DNA of 64,000 nt from contig NZ_QGDT01000012.1 in NCBI RefSeq assembly GCF_003149085.1, positions 1 to 64,000 of the forward strand, in the 5' to 3' direction. This stretch comes from Dyadobacter jejuensis. Lineage in GTDB: Bacteria; Bacteroidota; Bacteroidia; Cytophagales; Spirosomataceae. The position numbers and the translations under genes were made by a program. The notes under the pieces are model-generated. The model ran no database searches. It was given only the letters and a program-made list of their open reading frames with translations, and had not been told where the DNA came from. Of this stretch, positions 1-10,600 are shown one piece after another (within the stretch, counting starts at the first letter, position 1; each line of letters starts with the position of its first letter).

Positions 1-906
1 TGAACTGAATTTTCTCCTTTTTGCTCTCATAGTTCCACTAATTTAAGATTAAAAATTAAATTTTAACAGTGGCCCTAATTCTGGGGAGTATTATACCCGA
101 CTACTGGGGGGCAACATGCGGTTCTTAGTCAACCTTGGTGAAGCCAAGATTACATCAAATCTTTAATGATTTGGCTTTGCTGCCCAAATAAGCCAGTAAA
201 TTGTTTAAAAATTGGAGTTTATTATAATCAATTTCCTGTAAAATATTGAATCATTAAATCACTTTAAGTATTTGACGTCGATATAGCTATTTGCATAGTA
301 TTAGAACTATTGTCGTGTTTTTTATATGAATCCGTTTCCCATATATATTGACGTCACCAATTCTAACGAAGAACCTACTAGGAAACTACCCGAAGCAAAT
401 TCGATTTTATGGGTTTTGAATTAAAGTCTACATTACCTTGCTAATACTTAACAGTATGGAATGCAAGTCTTAAACATCGATAGCAGAGAATTATTAATGG
501 ATATCAATAATGACTCATATAATAAGTCTTAAACACTTATACCCTCATACATACCAGTCTGAGCGTGGTACGAGATAATTGGGTGAGTGGGAATTTTGGC
601 CCAGGCAGTACATGATTAAGTGCTGCTCTCTTATAATAGGATTAATCCAAAAGGGGAGCCACTGAGAAATGGTAGCTTAAATAATAGATTAACATTTATT
701 TTCTAATAGCTATGTTATGTCCTACAAATTGGCAGAGTTTGTTCGGATAACACTGGCCTGAACACTTCGAATTAGCGATCAGCCCAATACCCATACTCCC
801 ATTGTTAACTAATCAGTAGTGGAACATGGTCTAAACCAAACCTGGCCTCTACCGATTTAAAAATAACCTTGTTAGTAGCTTAAAACATATGGTTTAGAGG
901 GAGTCT
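1..906. other. AT-rich gene-free left edge
   Basis: No convincing reading frame, RNA gene or mobile-element end was found here. The stretch is markedly AT-rich with scattered stops in all frames, and it leads into a decayed sulfatase gene. It looks like degraded accessory DNA. The only functional-looking element is a purine-rich AGAGGGAG at about 896-903, placed like a ribosome binding site for the sulfatase relic starting at 907. Confidence 0.5.
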
Positions 907-1418
907 ATGATTCAAAACCATTCGATAATAACTCACAAGCTACTTTTACTTCCCATATTACTCCTCTTTATTTTTGCCTCTTGTAAGAAACAAATAGCCA
1001 TAAATGAGGAAGAGGATGGGACCCCCTCGAACATTGTCTTGATTATCGCCGACGATATGGGTTGGGATGCCTTTGGGGCTTATCCCGGAATCAACAGTTC
1101 AAAGGCCAGTAGACCTACCTTAGATTCCTTAGCTAGGAATGGAATTACCTTTACCAATTTATGGGCCCATCCAGAGTGTTCTCCCACGCGAGCGGCCCTG
1201 CTGACCGGGCAGTATAGTTTTAGAACGGGTGTTGGTTCGAAGGGGGAAGACTGGCAGACAGTGAAACGATTAAACAAAAAGACATCGACGATCAAACTGG
1301 CAGCCGTTATAGCAATGCCGTAATAGGTAAATGGCATGTAAGTGGGGGAGCGGACCTGACTGCTCCGGAAAGATGGGGCGTACAGTACTTTAGGGGAAAG
1401 AGTACTCTATTCTACTAA
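907..1418 (+). pseudogene. Sulfatase lipoprotein, frameshifted and truncated
   Basis: The first frame encodes a lipoprotein signal (LLFIFASCKK) followed by the N-terminal half of a type I sulfatase. It shows the metal-binding IADDMGWD segment and the formylglycine motif C91-S-P-T-R. Homology then moves to the -1 frame near a run of five G at 1242-1246. The shifted frame continues in sulfatase style (LADSETIKQ, then SNAVIGKWH) to a stop at 1416-1418. The C-terminal two thirds of a normal 450-600 residue sulfatase are missing, so this is a relic. A purine-rich SD-like site precedes the ATG. Sulfatases of this kind remove sulfate esters from glycans in the periplasm; this copy cannot. Confidence 0.8.
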
Positions 1419-1758
1419 ATAAGCAAGGCAGAGAATCAAGAAGTCAGGAACTTTTTTATGTTATATCTTTTAAATATCGGGATTATAGGTGAACTTTTTA
1501 AGGGATTCAATAATGACTGTCAGAGCTGCTTTTGAAAAACGTATGTTACGACCTTTTTGCAGAATTGCATATTAAATTAGAAGGAGGAACAAGTGGGGGA
1601 CGATAAGACTTAAGGAAACGGTATTTTATTCTGAGCGGGCATACCGGGGATTTATCTTTGGTGTACAAGTCCGTTCCTTGGCTTAAATACTAAAGCTGGA
1701 ATAATACCATTTTCTTTTCAATTGACTTTTTCAGCCTACATTTACCTAGAACTAATGA
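1419..1758. other. Decayed sequence downstream of sulfatase relic
   Basis: About 340 bases without a supportable gene. It probably held the rest of the sulfatase, but no sulfatase motif can be recognised in any frame. It ends at the hairpin in front of the converging metalloprotease gene. Confidence 0.4.
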
Positions 1759-1788
1759 GACACGATCTGCCAAAATACAGATCGTGTC
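1759..1788 (-). terminator. Hairpin after the metalloprotease gene
   Basis: A perfect 11-bp stem (GACACGATCTG / CAGATCGTGTC) with an 8-nt loop lies 28 bases past the stop of the minus-strand metalloprotease. There is no long U tract, so its efficiency as an intrinsic terminator is uncertain. Confidence 0.6.
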
Positions 1789-1815
1789 CCAGAATAATCT
1801 TTGTTAAGGATAGTA

Positions 1816-4323
1816 TTAAAACTCCATTACATCGCAGTCCAAAAAGTCCATTCCACCCATTATTGGTGCACCTGCCGGCATTGATAATACAGAAGCGGGC
1901 TTAAATTTATCAGGATTTGCTTTAAATGCTCCAATCTGAGACAGTCCAAACAACAAATTGGCCTTCTGTTTGAGCGGGGCTTGCTCTACGATAGAAGTCA
2001 TCCATTTTTGCAACCCGTCTATTTTAAGCAGGGCTTCGCCTCTTACACTTTCGGATGCTTCAGTGTCAGCGGCAAGGCCTAGAAATGCTTTGAGCGTAAG
2101 ATTATTTACTAGAATTTGTAATTCTCCACGGTATCCGCTTTCTAGGGGCTTTTTCCAAGTACTTTCTATCAATTTGTCGGCCACGGCCATGAAGCCGGGT
2201 TGCTTACTATCTCGTGCATTGTATTCTATTAAACGGGCTACCCTTTCGGAATTCAAAAGATATGCCAGTGTTGTGCCGGCAGCAGTTTCGGCCGCGGCCA
2301 TTGGATCGAAGGTTGGGCCGGTATGTCGATCAAAGATTTCCCCTACTCCGGAATAGCCGGAAGGTCGAGGGGGGATTTTTTGGATCAGCTGTTCTGGAAT
2401 GGTCAGCGCATCTGGTGTAATGGTAGCTAGCAGTGCATCCAAGGCTTTCCATTGTTCGGCGGGCTCCACCATCTTGGTTGCCGTTTGGCCGTCGTTTTTC
2501 AGGGCATGGGTAAAATATAATCCTCCGACGTTTTTAGAGACGGCCTCTATCTGGTAGCGATGTAATAGATAGATGGGTACAAGTACCTCTTCTAAAGTGG
2601 CCATAGGCGCTCCTTCTACGATTGCTTTTTCCGAAAATCTGTCGAGCAATACCCTTCTTGCCGCCATGAGGCGGTTCAGTTCTACTATGGAATTTTCACC
2701 ATCATCCCACTGGTGAGAGTTGGGGTGGGTATGACCTCCAATATCAGGTATAAATTGGTATCCCTGCTTAATATTCTCCTGTATTATTTTATCGAGTTCT
2801 TCATCTTCGTTGGCCCCTGCGGGGAATTCCGAATATCCCCAGATTACCGACCTTTTGTCCCAGCTCCCAATACCTTTAGCGTAGGCGTCCGAAACATCGA
2901 AGGTACCATCGGGCTTCGTAGTAAATTTTGGGAAAGGATAATCCATCACCGAGGCTCGGCCTTTAATACTGGCTGCAAAATTGTGGAAAAAGCCCAGGGT
3001 ATGACCAATTTCATGGGCGGATAGTTGCCTAATCCGGGCCAGGGCCACCTCTTCCATTTGTTTTGAAACGGGCTTTCCGTCTTCATAGGGTTGCAAAATG
3101 CCTTCCATAATCAAATAATCTTGACGATGGCGGTCAGAACCCAAGGTAATAACACCTTTGATAATTTCACCGGTCCGTGGGTCAGTGTAGGAGGCCCCAG
3201 AAGAAAAACCCCGGGGACTTCCCGTTCTATTGATCCAGTTGACGATGTTATAGCGGATATCCATAGGGTCAGCTCCTTCGGGGAGTTCCATGACCTGGAA
3301 GGCATCTTTGTAGCCCGCTGCCTCAAATGCTTGATTCCACCAGGCTCCTCCTTCAATAAGGGCCTTTTTAATGGGCGCCGGTGCTCCCCTGTCTATATAA
3401 TAGATGATGGGTTCAACGGCTTCACTCATCTTCGCTTTGGGATCCTTTTTTATTAGCCGGTGCCTACGACTGAATCGTTTGACGATCGGTTCGGTCATCG
3501 GTGCTGAGAAGTCCATATAGCTGTGCATATTCATTCCAGAGCGAGGGTCGAATTTCCGGGGTTTATAGCCCGGATCGGGGAGCTCAACGAAGGACTGATG
3601 CATGCGTATCGTAATGGCCGTAGGATCGGGGGCAATCCCTCCCGAACCCCGCCTGCTAGTTTGGGCGCCGCCCGAGCCAGTGAAGGTCAATAAGGATTCG
3701 AATTCGGTGTTCTTAGGGAAGTTTTTAGTGTTCTCCATGAACACAGTTGAACGGGACTCATCTAGACGATAAGCTCCGCCTCCTGACGCCCCACCACGCC
3801 GACTAGTCATTCGGTCTCCAACTTTTTGACTATCCCGAATGATAAAGGGGGTAAGGTCTATCAAAATTTTATCGGCCTCTATCGCCAATGGAACGAAGCC
3901 AAAAATGATGGAGCTCGCAAAATTGTTTTCTACGGCGTAGGCTTCATCTTTGCTCTCTGTTATGGCTCGGTAATTATAATTGGGCTGCATTAAGAATACC
4001 TTTGGCCCCACTTTTATAAATTTCATGATTCCAGTGCTCCCTTGTCCGCGCTCCGGACCGCCACTACCAACACCAGTTGAAAGTGAATTGAAGAACAAAA
4101 ATTCCTGGTCCAATTTGTCCACCTCGAGCAGTATCTTACTCGTACTTTCATCATAGTAAAAGGGGAAAAATCCATCCGCTTTTTTATAACCTTGAGTAAC
4201 AGAAGAAATTGAAGTTGCCGGGGTTTGAGATCGGGTGGCCGGGGTGGCGGACGGTCGGCCTTGCGCAAAAGAACTTGTGCTGGCAAGGCATAGTCCTACT
4301 ACAACTAAAATGTTAAATTTCAT
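1816..4323 (-). CDS. Secreted zinc-dependent metalloprotease (metzincin-like)
   Basis: 835 residues with a cleavable signal peptide ending near SSFAQG. The catalytic zinc motif is H437-E-I-G-H441-T-L-G-F-F-H447-N, the extended HExxHxxGxxH form of metzincins. The overall layout matches the large Bacteroidota zinc-dependent metalloproteases annotated with DUF5117, DUF5118 and DUF4953. It should act in the periplasm or outside the cell on proteins. The gene is last in a minus-strand run after susD (47 bp gap), susC, fecR and an ECF sigma gene. Co-expression with the uptake pair suggests that its products are imported, which is inference. Family assignment is firm; the substrate is unknown. Confidence 0.9.
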   Translation of the reverse strand: MKFNILVVVGLCLASTSSFAQGRPSATPATRSQTPATSISSVTQGYKKADGFFPFYYDESTSKILLEVDKLDQEFLFFNSLSTGVGSGGPERGQGSTGIMKFIKVGPKVFLMQPNYNYRAITESKDEAYAVENNFASSIIFGFVPLAIEADKILIDLTPFIIRDSQKVGDRMTSRRGGASGGGAYRLDESRSTVFMENTKNFPKNTEFESLLTFTGSGGAQTSRRGSGGIAPDPTAITIRMHQSFVELPDPGYKPRKFDPRSGMNMHSYMDFSAPMTEPIVKRFSRRHRLIKKDPKAKMSEAVEPIIYYIDRGAPAPIKKALIEGGAWWNQAFEAAGYKDAFQVMELPEGADPMDIRYNIVNWINRTGSPRGFSSGASYTDPRTGEIIKGVITLGSDRHRQDYLIMEGILQPYEDGKPVSKQMEEVALARIRQLSAHEIGHTLGFFHNFAASIKGRASVMDYPFPKFTTKPDGTFDVSDAYAKGIGSWDKRSVIWGYSEFPAGANEDEELDKIIQENIKQGYQFIPDIGGHTHPNSHQWDDGENSIVELNRLMAARRVLLDRFSEKAIVEGAPMATLEEVLVPIYLLHRYQIEAVSKNVGGLYFTHALKNDGQTATKMVEPAEQWKALDALLATITPDALTIPEQLIQKIPPRPSGYSGVGEIFDRHTGPTFDPMAAAETAAGTTLAYLLNSERVARLIEYNARDSKQPGFMAVADKLIESTWKKPLESGYRGELQILVNNLTLKAFLGLAADTEASESVRGEALLKIDGLQKWMTSIVEQAPLKQKANLLFGLSQIGAFKANPDKFKPASVLSMPAGAPIMGGMDFLDCDVMEF

Positions 4324-4370
4324 ATATTAACTGTTTGATAATTGGATACTTTTAGGTTGTGTTTGAGCTT

Positions 4371-5849
4371 TTAAGGATTTGGTACCATTAGCTCATTGGT
4401 AGACAGCTCGGCTGCTGAAATAGGCCAAATGTACTTGCTTTCGGAGGGAGCTACTTCAGGGGACGATGCTGCTGGGCCGGCCTTTGCTGGTAAGGGCTGA
4501 AGGGTTCGCTGCAGATCGGGAACCCGAAATCCTTCACCAAGTAGTTCAATTTTTCTTTCTTCTAAAATGGTTGTAATCAATGCACCTTGTAACGCTATTT
4601 TTTCAGAAGGAAAGTTGTACGCTGGATCTGACCTTTGTCTGACGGCGTTGAGCAAGTCGGTGGCCAAATCGAGGTTGCCTGTCTGTGCTGCGGCTTCTGC
4701 ATAATTTAGCAGGGTTTCGGCGTATCTGATTACCGGGATGTAATCGGCATAGGTCGATGCTACTTTGAATTTGTACAGCCATGGTAAACCTTGTTGTATG
4801 ACCACCAGATTCTTACGCTGATCGGTAGAGGTACTACTAAAAACAGGGTCGGAAACAGTGCCGTTCACATTCAAAAAGTACTCGGCATTACCCGGATTAA
4901 AGGTGAAATAATAGGCTAGGGAATTCTGCCCACCAGGCGCATCTAAACTGCTCATGGGTAAGGAAAAAATGGCCTCATTCCCTGTATATGTCCCTAAGAA
5001 AACATCGGTGATCGTGGCTTCCAGCTTATGACCCACGCCTGTAGCTGCCTGAAAGGGTGCTTGAAGAGGGACTATTTTTGCCGCTTCGCTCATTACCTTC
5101 GCATATTCACCTTGAATTAAATAAACCCGTGTTTTTAATGCTATGGCCGTGTTTTGATGCGCACGGGTCGTATTGGTTGCGGCGTTGGCATAGGTAAGGG
5201 GTAAGCCAGTTTCGGCATCGTTCAGATCCTGAAGGATCTGATTATATATTTCTGCCACACTCACCCTTGCCAGGGCGTTATTCTGTACCGATAGCTCGGC
5301 CTTCAGACGCAAAGGTAGACCCGGGCTAGCCCCCTTATCTTCAATATAGGGGCGGGCATATTGTTGAACGAGCGCTAAGTAACTTAAGGCACGTAAAAAT
5401 TTGCCTTCTGCCATAAAATGGGTGTATAGTTCGCTGCTAATTTTGGCCTTATTCAGTTCCAGCCCTTCCATGAAAATATGAATAAGGTTGATGGATGCAT
5501 AGGCATTTCCCCATAAATTTTGCACTTCACTCGTACTCGAATTTACGGTATGACTCCAGGTGAGTTGTCCAGTTTGAACATTGGGTTTGTTTAATATGAA
5601 TTCATCGCCCCGTAATTCCTGATAGATGGTATATCTGCCACCATAAAACTGAGAACTCTTAACCGATAAATACAAGGCGTTCACTTGGGCGTCGATCCGT
5701 TCGGGGGTGTCGAATGCATTGGAGCTTGAAATGCTGGTGGTCGGTACCGTTTCCAATAGGTCCTTGTCGCAGGCTATACTGGCTAACAGGAGTATAATCA
5801 TGAATAGGGCACTCACCAATTTGCGAAAGTATGTTTTGAAATTTTTCAT
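4371..5849 (-). CDS. RagB/SusD family substrate-binding lipoprotein
   Basis: 492 residues with a lipobox (LLASIAC) after a short signal peptide. It then shows the usual SusD features: TPR-like helices in the first half, a segment near ILEERKIELLGEGFR close to the end, and a closing WPISAAELSTNELMVPNP-type tail. SusD proteins sit on the outer leaflet as a lid over their SusC barrel and capture the ligand. The gene follows its SusC by about 20 bp and precedes a secreted metalloprotease, which makes a peptide or glycoprotein ligand more likely than a plain polysaccharide (inference). Confidence 0.93.
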   Translation of the reverse strand: MKNFKTYFRKLVSALFMIILLLASIACDKDLLETVPTTSISSSNAFDTPERIDAQVNALYLSVKSSQFYGGRYTIYQELRGDEFILNKPNVQTGQLTWSHTVNSSTSEVQNLWGNAYASINLIHIFMEGLELNKAKISSELYTHFMAEGKFLRALSYLALVQQYARPYIEDKGASPGLPLRLKAELSVQNNALARVSVAEIYNQILQDLNDAETGLPLTYANAATNTTRAHQNTAIALKTRVYLIQGEYAKVMSEAAKIVPLQAPFQAATGVGHKLEATITDVFLGTYTGNEAIFSLPMSSLDAPGGQNSLAYYFTFNPGNAEYFLNVNGTVSDPVFSSTSTDQRKNLVVIQQGLPWLYKFKVASTYADYIPVIRYAETLLNYAEAAAQTGNLDLATDLLNAVRQRSDPAYNFPSEKIALQGALITTILEERKIELLGEGFRVPDLQRTLQPLPAKAGPAASSPEVAPSESKYIWPISAAELSTNELMVPNP

Positions 5850-5869
5850 TTCGTTTTTGGGTTTAATGA

Positions 5870-8800
5870 TTAAAAACCAATATTGAGTCCTAGAGTAAAC
5901 GACTTGCCTGCAGGAACGGCGTTCTTGTCTCGTCCGGCCTGGGTATTTGAATTTCCATTGGCTGAAATTTCGGGGTCAGAACCGGTATATTTGGTATGAA
6001 TCAAGAAGTTTGTAGCTGAGGTGTAAATACGCATGGATGAGATGCCCACTTTATGCAGAATTTTCACAGGAACCCTATATCCTAGCGATATATTTTTTAG
6101 CTTAACATAGCCACCATTCTCTACATTAGCCGAATGCATCAGTACGGATCCACTGGCGTATTGATCGTTATAATGCAACTTCGGGATATCTGTTATTTGT
6201 CCAGGGGTGGTCCAACGCCTTAGGATATCTGTCTGGTTATTAAAAAAACGATTATCAAGCAGGGTTGCCCTCGTTCCGTTGTACATTTTGTTGCCACCGG
6301 AATAAACGAAATTGGCCGTAAGGTCGAAGTTTTTAAAGGAAATTGTGTTGTTAAATCCGCCATAATAGGAAGGTATGGAGTTGCCTGCTACATAACCGTC
6401 TCCGAAAGCGTCCAAGGCTGGGGCCGGTCCGTCGTCGAGATAGGTCCATGATGAACCCACCGGGTTGTATTGTACTTCTTCGCCATTTCTATTCAGGTAT
6501 TTCCGGAGCCCGTTGGCAGGATTAACACCTGTAGTCTCAACCACGTAAATGGCTCCTATGGAGTGGCCTACTCTGGTTATATTGGAGGTTTCAAGGCCAC
6601 TCGACCAGATGTCGGTATTATTATTGGCCAGTTCGGTAACCTCATTTTTCAAGGTGCTTACATTGAAATTGACCGACCAGCGGAAATCCTTATTATTGAT
6701 CAATGTGGTATTTAAGTCGAATTCAAATCCCGAATTGTACATGGAGCCCACATTGTAGGTAATGGTATTTCCGGGTATTCCCTTCGAAGGGGCTTGCACT
6801 GCATCCAATATCATGCCGTCGATATTGTTTTTATAATAATCGGCATCGATGGTAACTCTATTGTTAAACAAGGAAATATTTACTCCGAAATCGGTTTTTT
6901 TACTGGTCTCCCATCGCAGGTCTGTATTTCCCGTTTGAGATGGACTCAGGGTAGTGGCGAGTCCTCCATAAGTGGCGGACTCGTAAAGTGACAGCGAGGA
7001 GTATTCGCCGATATTGACGTTGCCGACTTGTCCGTAGCTACCTCGGAGCTTAAGTCCGGTGATGAATGTGGATAGGGTAGAGTTCTTGAAAAAATCTTCT
7101 TCCGAAATATTCCAGCCCAACGATGCTCCCCCAAAATTCCCATATTTATGTCCCATCGCAAGTCCAGAGAAACCATCTCTACGGAAACTTGCACTCAGCA
7201 AGTATTTTTTCTTGAAATCATAGTTGACACTCGAAAAATAGGATTGAAAAGCATCTTCAGCAAAACTCCCCGATGAAGTTCGTAAAGTGGCCCATCCGCC
7301 TTCAAAAGTATCGAAAAATCGATCGTTCAGGTTTTGTCTGGTCACTCCCCAGTCGTTTGAACTGGTCTGAATCACCTCAGTTCCTGCCAGAATGGAAAGA
7401 CTATGGTCCGTAGCAATGGTGGTGGTGTAATTCAGGGTATTGGTCCAGCCAATTCTTTTATTCTTATTCATCGAGTTGTTGGCCGAGCCGTTAGTTGAAA
7501 ACCCGCCAGCCTGATACGGGTTGTTAAACGACTTATTTTCGGTGTTCAGGATATTGACACTGTAATTGGTTCTTAACGTCAAACCTTTGAGGATCTCAAG
7601 CTCCCCATAAGCAGAGCCCATAAAGGAGTTACTTTCCGACGTGAATTTGTCATGTTCAATCAGGGGAAGCATATTGTAATAGCCCGTTAAAATGGAATTG
7701 GCCCCATATCCAATTGAATTTCCAACAATATTATAGGTTCCATCCTCATTGAAGGGACTTAGATTAGGAGGCAAAACCATCCCCATCCTGGCTAGATTAT
7801 TGAGCGAAAATGCAGCTCCCGTTCCACTCGTTAAATTGGAATTTTCAGAATTGCTGTAGGTGATATTGGTACCGAAGGACAGCTTTTTGGTTACCTTATG
7901 ATCTAAATTGAGTCTTACATTGGTTCTTTCAAAGGTGTTTTTGATCATAAAACCCTCTTGATTGCTGTAGCCAAGGGATGCGAAATAGGAGGTCGCTTCT
8001 GTGGCTCCCGAAATATTCAAGTTATGGTTATGGGAGGTCCCCGTTTTGTAGATATAGTCGTACCACCTGGTGTCGACAAAGCCACCGTCTGCTGTTTGCT
8101 GCAGATTGAAAGCTGGCGCTAGACCCGTATTGATCCTGGCTTCATTCTTGATCATGACGTAATCTTCTGCCCCTAAGAGTTCTGGGAGAATGGGCTTGGT
8201 GTTCAGTCCTACCCATCCATCATAGTTCACCTTGGCTTTCCCCTTTTTCCCTCTTTTGGTGGTAATCACAACCACCCCGTTAGCGGCCCTGGACCCATAA
8301 ATGGCCGTTGCTGAAGCGTCCTTTAAAATTTCCATGGATTCAATATCATTCGGATTCAAATCGGATAAGGGGTTGTTCTCCGCTGAATTGCCTACATCGC
8401 CAGTAAAAGAGGTAATTCCATCTATGATTATCAAAGGGTAAGAACTTAGTTGTATGGAGTTAAAGCCTCTTATTCTAAAAACTGGGGCTTCATTCAAAGC
8501 ACCACCACCTGAGATGATGCTTACCCCAGTCGCCTGACCGGCTAGGGCCTGGTCGAAGCTGGTGACAGGACGACTGGCGATGGCATCGCCACTGATATGA
8601 GAAGTTGATCCCGTAAATTCCGCTCGATTTTGGGTGGTATACCCTGTTACGACCAGTTCATTGAGTTGATTCAGTTCCGTATCGAGTGCTACATCTACTA
8701 TCTTGGAGTTTCCGACTTCTATTTCATGTTTTTTATAGCCGATAAATGAAAATACCAAGACTACAGGACCGCTATCGGGTACACGAAGTACATAATGACC

Positions 8801-9352
8801 CTCTACGTCCGTGATTGCCCCAATATTGGTTCCCTTTACGAGTACAGAAACGCCGGGAAGGGCTTCCTCATTTTGCCTGTCGATAATAGTACCCGTTATT
8901 TGTCTATCGATTTCTTTCGAAAGATTGAGGACAGGGGTAAGTGATGAAGATGTTTCTGCTGGGGATTTTTTCACAGGAACAGGTGGTTTTTCAAACAGAA
9001 TTACCTTTCCATCACTTTCTCTGAAATCGAGTTTGGTGTCCTTGAGTAGGTCTCTTAATAGCAGATCGAGTCGCTCATTTTTGACGGTTACACTTACTTT
9101 ATAAGTTGAAATTAGGCTTTCATTATAGATCAGCTTGAACTTCGTTTTCTGCTTGATCTGCGTTAAAGCATCTTTCAAGCTTCCGTTCTGAATCGTAAGA
9201 TCCATTCGCGTATCTTTTAAGGCCTGCCCTTGAGACGGTTCAGCCAATAGTAGCGGTGTTCCTAAAGCAATAAGAAGCATTACAATTAAAGAATATTTCA
9301 TCATTCTGAAAACTAAAGTACTGAGCCGTGCACGATAGAGATAATTTTTCAT
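5870..9352 (-). CDS. SusC/RagA TonB-linked outer membrane receptor with STN domain
   Basis: About 1160 residues from the ATG at 9352. An upstream in-frame ATG at 9397 would add 15 residues that do not look like signal sequence, so the later start is preferred. Domain order is signal peptide, STN domain (about 45-120, NGSLKDALTQIKQ), carboxypeptidase-like domain (about 155-235, ITGTIIDRQNEEALPGVSV), TonB plug with NPNDIESMEILKDASATAIY, then a large beta-barrel ending in a C-terminal aromatic (LNIGF). The STN domain is the part that contacts a FecR anti-sigma factor, which fits the fecR and sigma genes just upstream. It partners with the following SusD for TonB-driven import. Confidence 0.95.
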   Translation of the reverse strand: MKNYLYRARLSTLVFRMMKYSLIVMLLIALGTPLLLAEPSQGQALKDTRMDLTIQNGSLKDALTQIKQKTKFKLIYNESLISTYKVSVTVKNERLDLLLRDLLKDTKLDFRESDGKVILFEKPPVPVKKSPAETSSSLTPVLNLSKEIDRQITGTIIDRQNEEALPGVSVLVKGTNIGAITDVEGHYVLRVPDSGPVVLVFSFIGYKKHEIEVGNSKIVDVALDTELNQLNELVVTGYTTQNRAEFTGSTSHISGDAIASRPVTSFDQALAGQATGVSIISGGGALNEAPVFRIRGFNSIQLSSYPLIIIDGITSFTGDVGNSAENNPLSDLNPNDIESMEILKDASATAIYGSRAANGVVVITTKRGKKGKAKVNYDGWVGLNTKPILPELLGAEDYVMIKNEARINTGLAPAFNLQQTADGGFVDTRWYDYIYKTGTSHNHNLNISGATEATSYFASLGYSNQEGFMIKNTFERTNVRLNLDHKVTKKLSFGTNITYSNSENSNLTSGTGAAFSLNNLARMGMVLPPNLSPFNEDGTYNIVGNSIGYGANSILTGYYNMLPLIEHDKFTSESNSFMGSAYGELEILKGLTLRTNYSVNILNTENKSFNNPYQAGGFSTNGSANNSMNKNKRIGWTNTLNYTTTIATDHSLSILAGTEVIQTSSNDWGVTRQNLNDRFFDTFEGGWATLRTSSGSFAEDAFQSYFSSVNYDFKKKYLLSASFRRDGFSGLAMGHKYGNFGGASLGWNISEEDFFKNSTLSTFITGLKLRGSYGQVGNVNIGEYSSLSLYESATYGGLATTLSPSQTGNTDLRWETSKKTDFGVNISLFNNRVTIDADYYKNNIDGMILDAVQAPSKGIPGNTITYNVGSMYNSGFEFDLNTTLINNKDFRWSVNFNVSTLKNEVTELANNNTDIWSSGLETSNITRVGHSIGAIYVVETTGVNPANGLRKYLNRNGEEVQYNPVGSSWTYLDDGPAPALDAFGDGYVAGNSIPSYYGGFNNTISFKNFDLTANFVYSGGNKMYNGTRATLLDNRFFNNQTDILRRWTTPGQITDIPKLHYNDQYASGSVLMHSANVENGGYVKLKNISLGYRVPVKILHKVGISSMRIYTSATNFLIHTKYTGSDPEISANGNSNTQAGRDKNAVPAGKSFTLGLNIGF

Positions 9353-9457
9353 AAATTTGACATGTTTTGTTGTAAATGTGAAAACATACGCAAGCACTAG
9401 ATAGCTACCCAGCAGGTGATTGGCGTTGCGCGCTGAGTAGTTTTATCCGAAATAAGG

Positions 9458-9478
9458 CGGCGGGCATTTTGCCTGCCG
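9458..9478. other. GC-rich imperfect hairpin between fecR and susC
   Basis: CGGCGGGC and GCCTGCCG face each other across a 5-nt spacer in the 130-bp fecR-susC gap. In minus-strand RNA the stem carries one A-C mismatch and lacks a U tail. It is better formed in plus-strand RNA, where it is followed by TTTTGCTTTCTT. It may tune susC expression relative to the regulators, or be incidental. Confidence 0.3.
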
Positions 9479-9529
9479 TTTTGCTTTCTTAAGGTGGTGA
9501 GAGTTTATTTCATACGTTTAAGGTTTAAG

Positions 9530-10492
9530 TTATTTGACTGATTTTAGTAACACTTTTCCATTTTCAAGTTCGTATTCTAGGTTATTGGCAAGGCTCAAAG
9601 CCTCGAGGACATCAGGCAATGAGTCTTTTGATTCAAACTCGGCCGAAAGACGTATGTTTTGAAGACCGCTTTTTTCGAATTCAATGGGGGTATTGTATTT
9701 TTGTTGCAGTTCAGCTACCACATCTTTTAAAGATTCATTGTCAAATATCATTCTCCCTTGTTTCCATCCCAAGGCATTTTCAGCATGGATAGAATCTTGA
9801 AAGGTGAGGGCATCTAAACGGTTAAAACTCGCCCTCTGATTGGGTAATAAATGCAGGGTATTTTGCTCATTTATCGATTTTGTTGAAACTGAAACTTTTC
9901 CATTGGTTACTGTTATTTGGACGGAAGGAAGGAAATTATAGGACCGAATATTAAACTTCGTACCAAGCACCTTCGTTTCTGTACCTGCCGCAAAGACCAC
10001 CATTGGCTTTTTTTCGTCTCGTTCAATTTCGAAGTAAGCTTCCCCTTCTTCTAGAAATAGCTCTCGCTTGGCTTTCTCAAATTGTACTGGATACCTAAGC
10101 TTGCTGGAGGCATTCAACCAAACAATAGAGCCGTCGGATAGTATGATTTTTTTGATTTCGGATCTGCCGGTAGCTATATACGAAAAGTTGATTTCCGAAT
10201 TTCGCCAAGGCAACCAGGAAGGATTCAGGTAGGTAAGGAATCCGGCTCCAATAAGCAGTAGGATCGATGCGGCTATCCGCCAATCCCAGGCATATTTCTT
10301 CTGTACCGTTTTAATTTCCTTCTTTTCAATATCCATAAGCCCATTTTTTATTTCCGAATCCATGTGCTTTCGTAGTTCCCCGTCGAGTTTGCCCTCTTTT
10401 AGGAGATAAAAGAAGACTTTCATCTCGTCGGGTGAGGCCTTATCCGTGATATACTTTTTAACTATTTCAGCATTGATTTCTGATTCACTCAT
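9530..10492 (-). CDS. FecR-type anti-sigma factor
   Basis: 320 residues. A cytoplasmic N-terminal helical segment (about 1-90, starting MSESEINAEIVKKYI) is followed by one membrane segment (IAASILLLIGAGFLTYL) and a periplasmic FecR domain with LSDGSIVWLNASSKLRYP and the GEAYFEIERDE stretch. The C-terminal part matches the DUF4974/STN-like region (LEALSLANNLEYELENGKVLLK). It should hold the adjacent ECF sigma factor inactive and release it when SusC signals substrate arrival. It lies between the sigma gene and susC on the same strand. Confidence 0.93.
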   Translation of the reverse strand: MSESEINAEIVKKYITDKASPDEMKVFFYLLKEGKLDGELRKHMDSEIKNGLMDIEKKEIKTVQKKYAWDWRIAASILLLIGAGFLTYLNPSWLPWRNSEINFSYIATGRSEIKKIILSDGSIVWLNASSKLRYPVQFEKAKRELFLEEGEAYFEIERDEKKPMVVFAAGTETKVLGTKFNIRSYNFLPSVQITVTNGKVSVSTKSINEQNTLHLLPNQRASFNRLDALTFQDSIHAENALGWKQGRMIFDNESLKDVVAELQQKYNTPIEFEKSGLQNIRLSAEFESKDSLPDVLEALSLANNLEYELENGKVLLKSVK

Positions 10493-10600
10493 TCGTTGCA
10501 GGTTTGATGAAAAGACAATTAATATTTGGAATAGGGTACCTCTTGCTCCGATAAAATTTCACATTTATCGTATTCTGCAAAATAAAATAAGTAAAATACA

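Noticed and set aside
9353-9397. Upstream ATG at 9397 as the susC start
   Set aside because: The added residues do not form part of a signal peptide, whereas the ATG at 9352 gives a basic start and a hydrophobic core.
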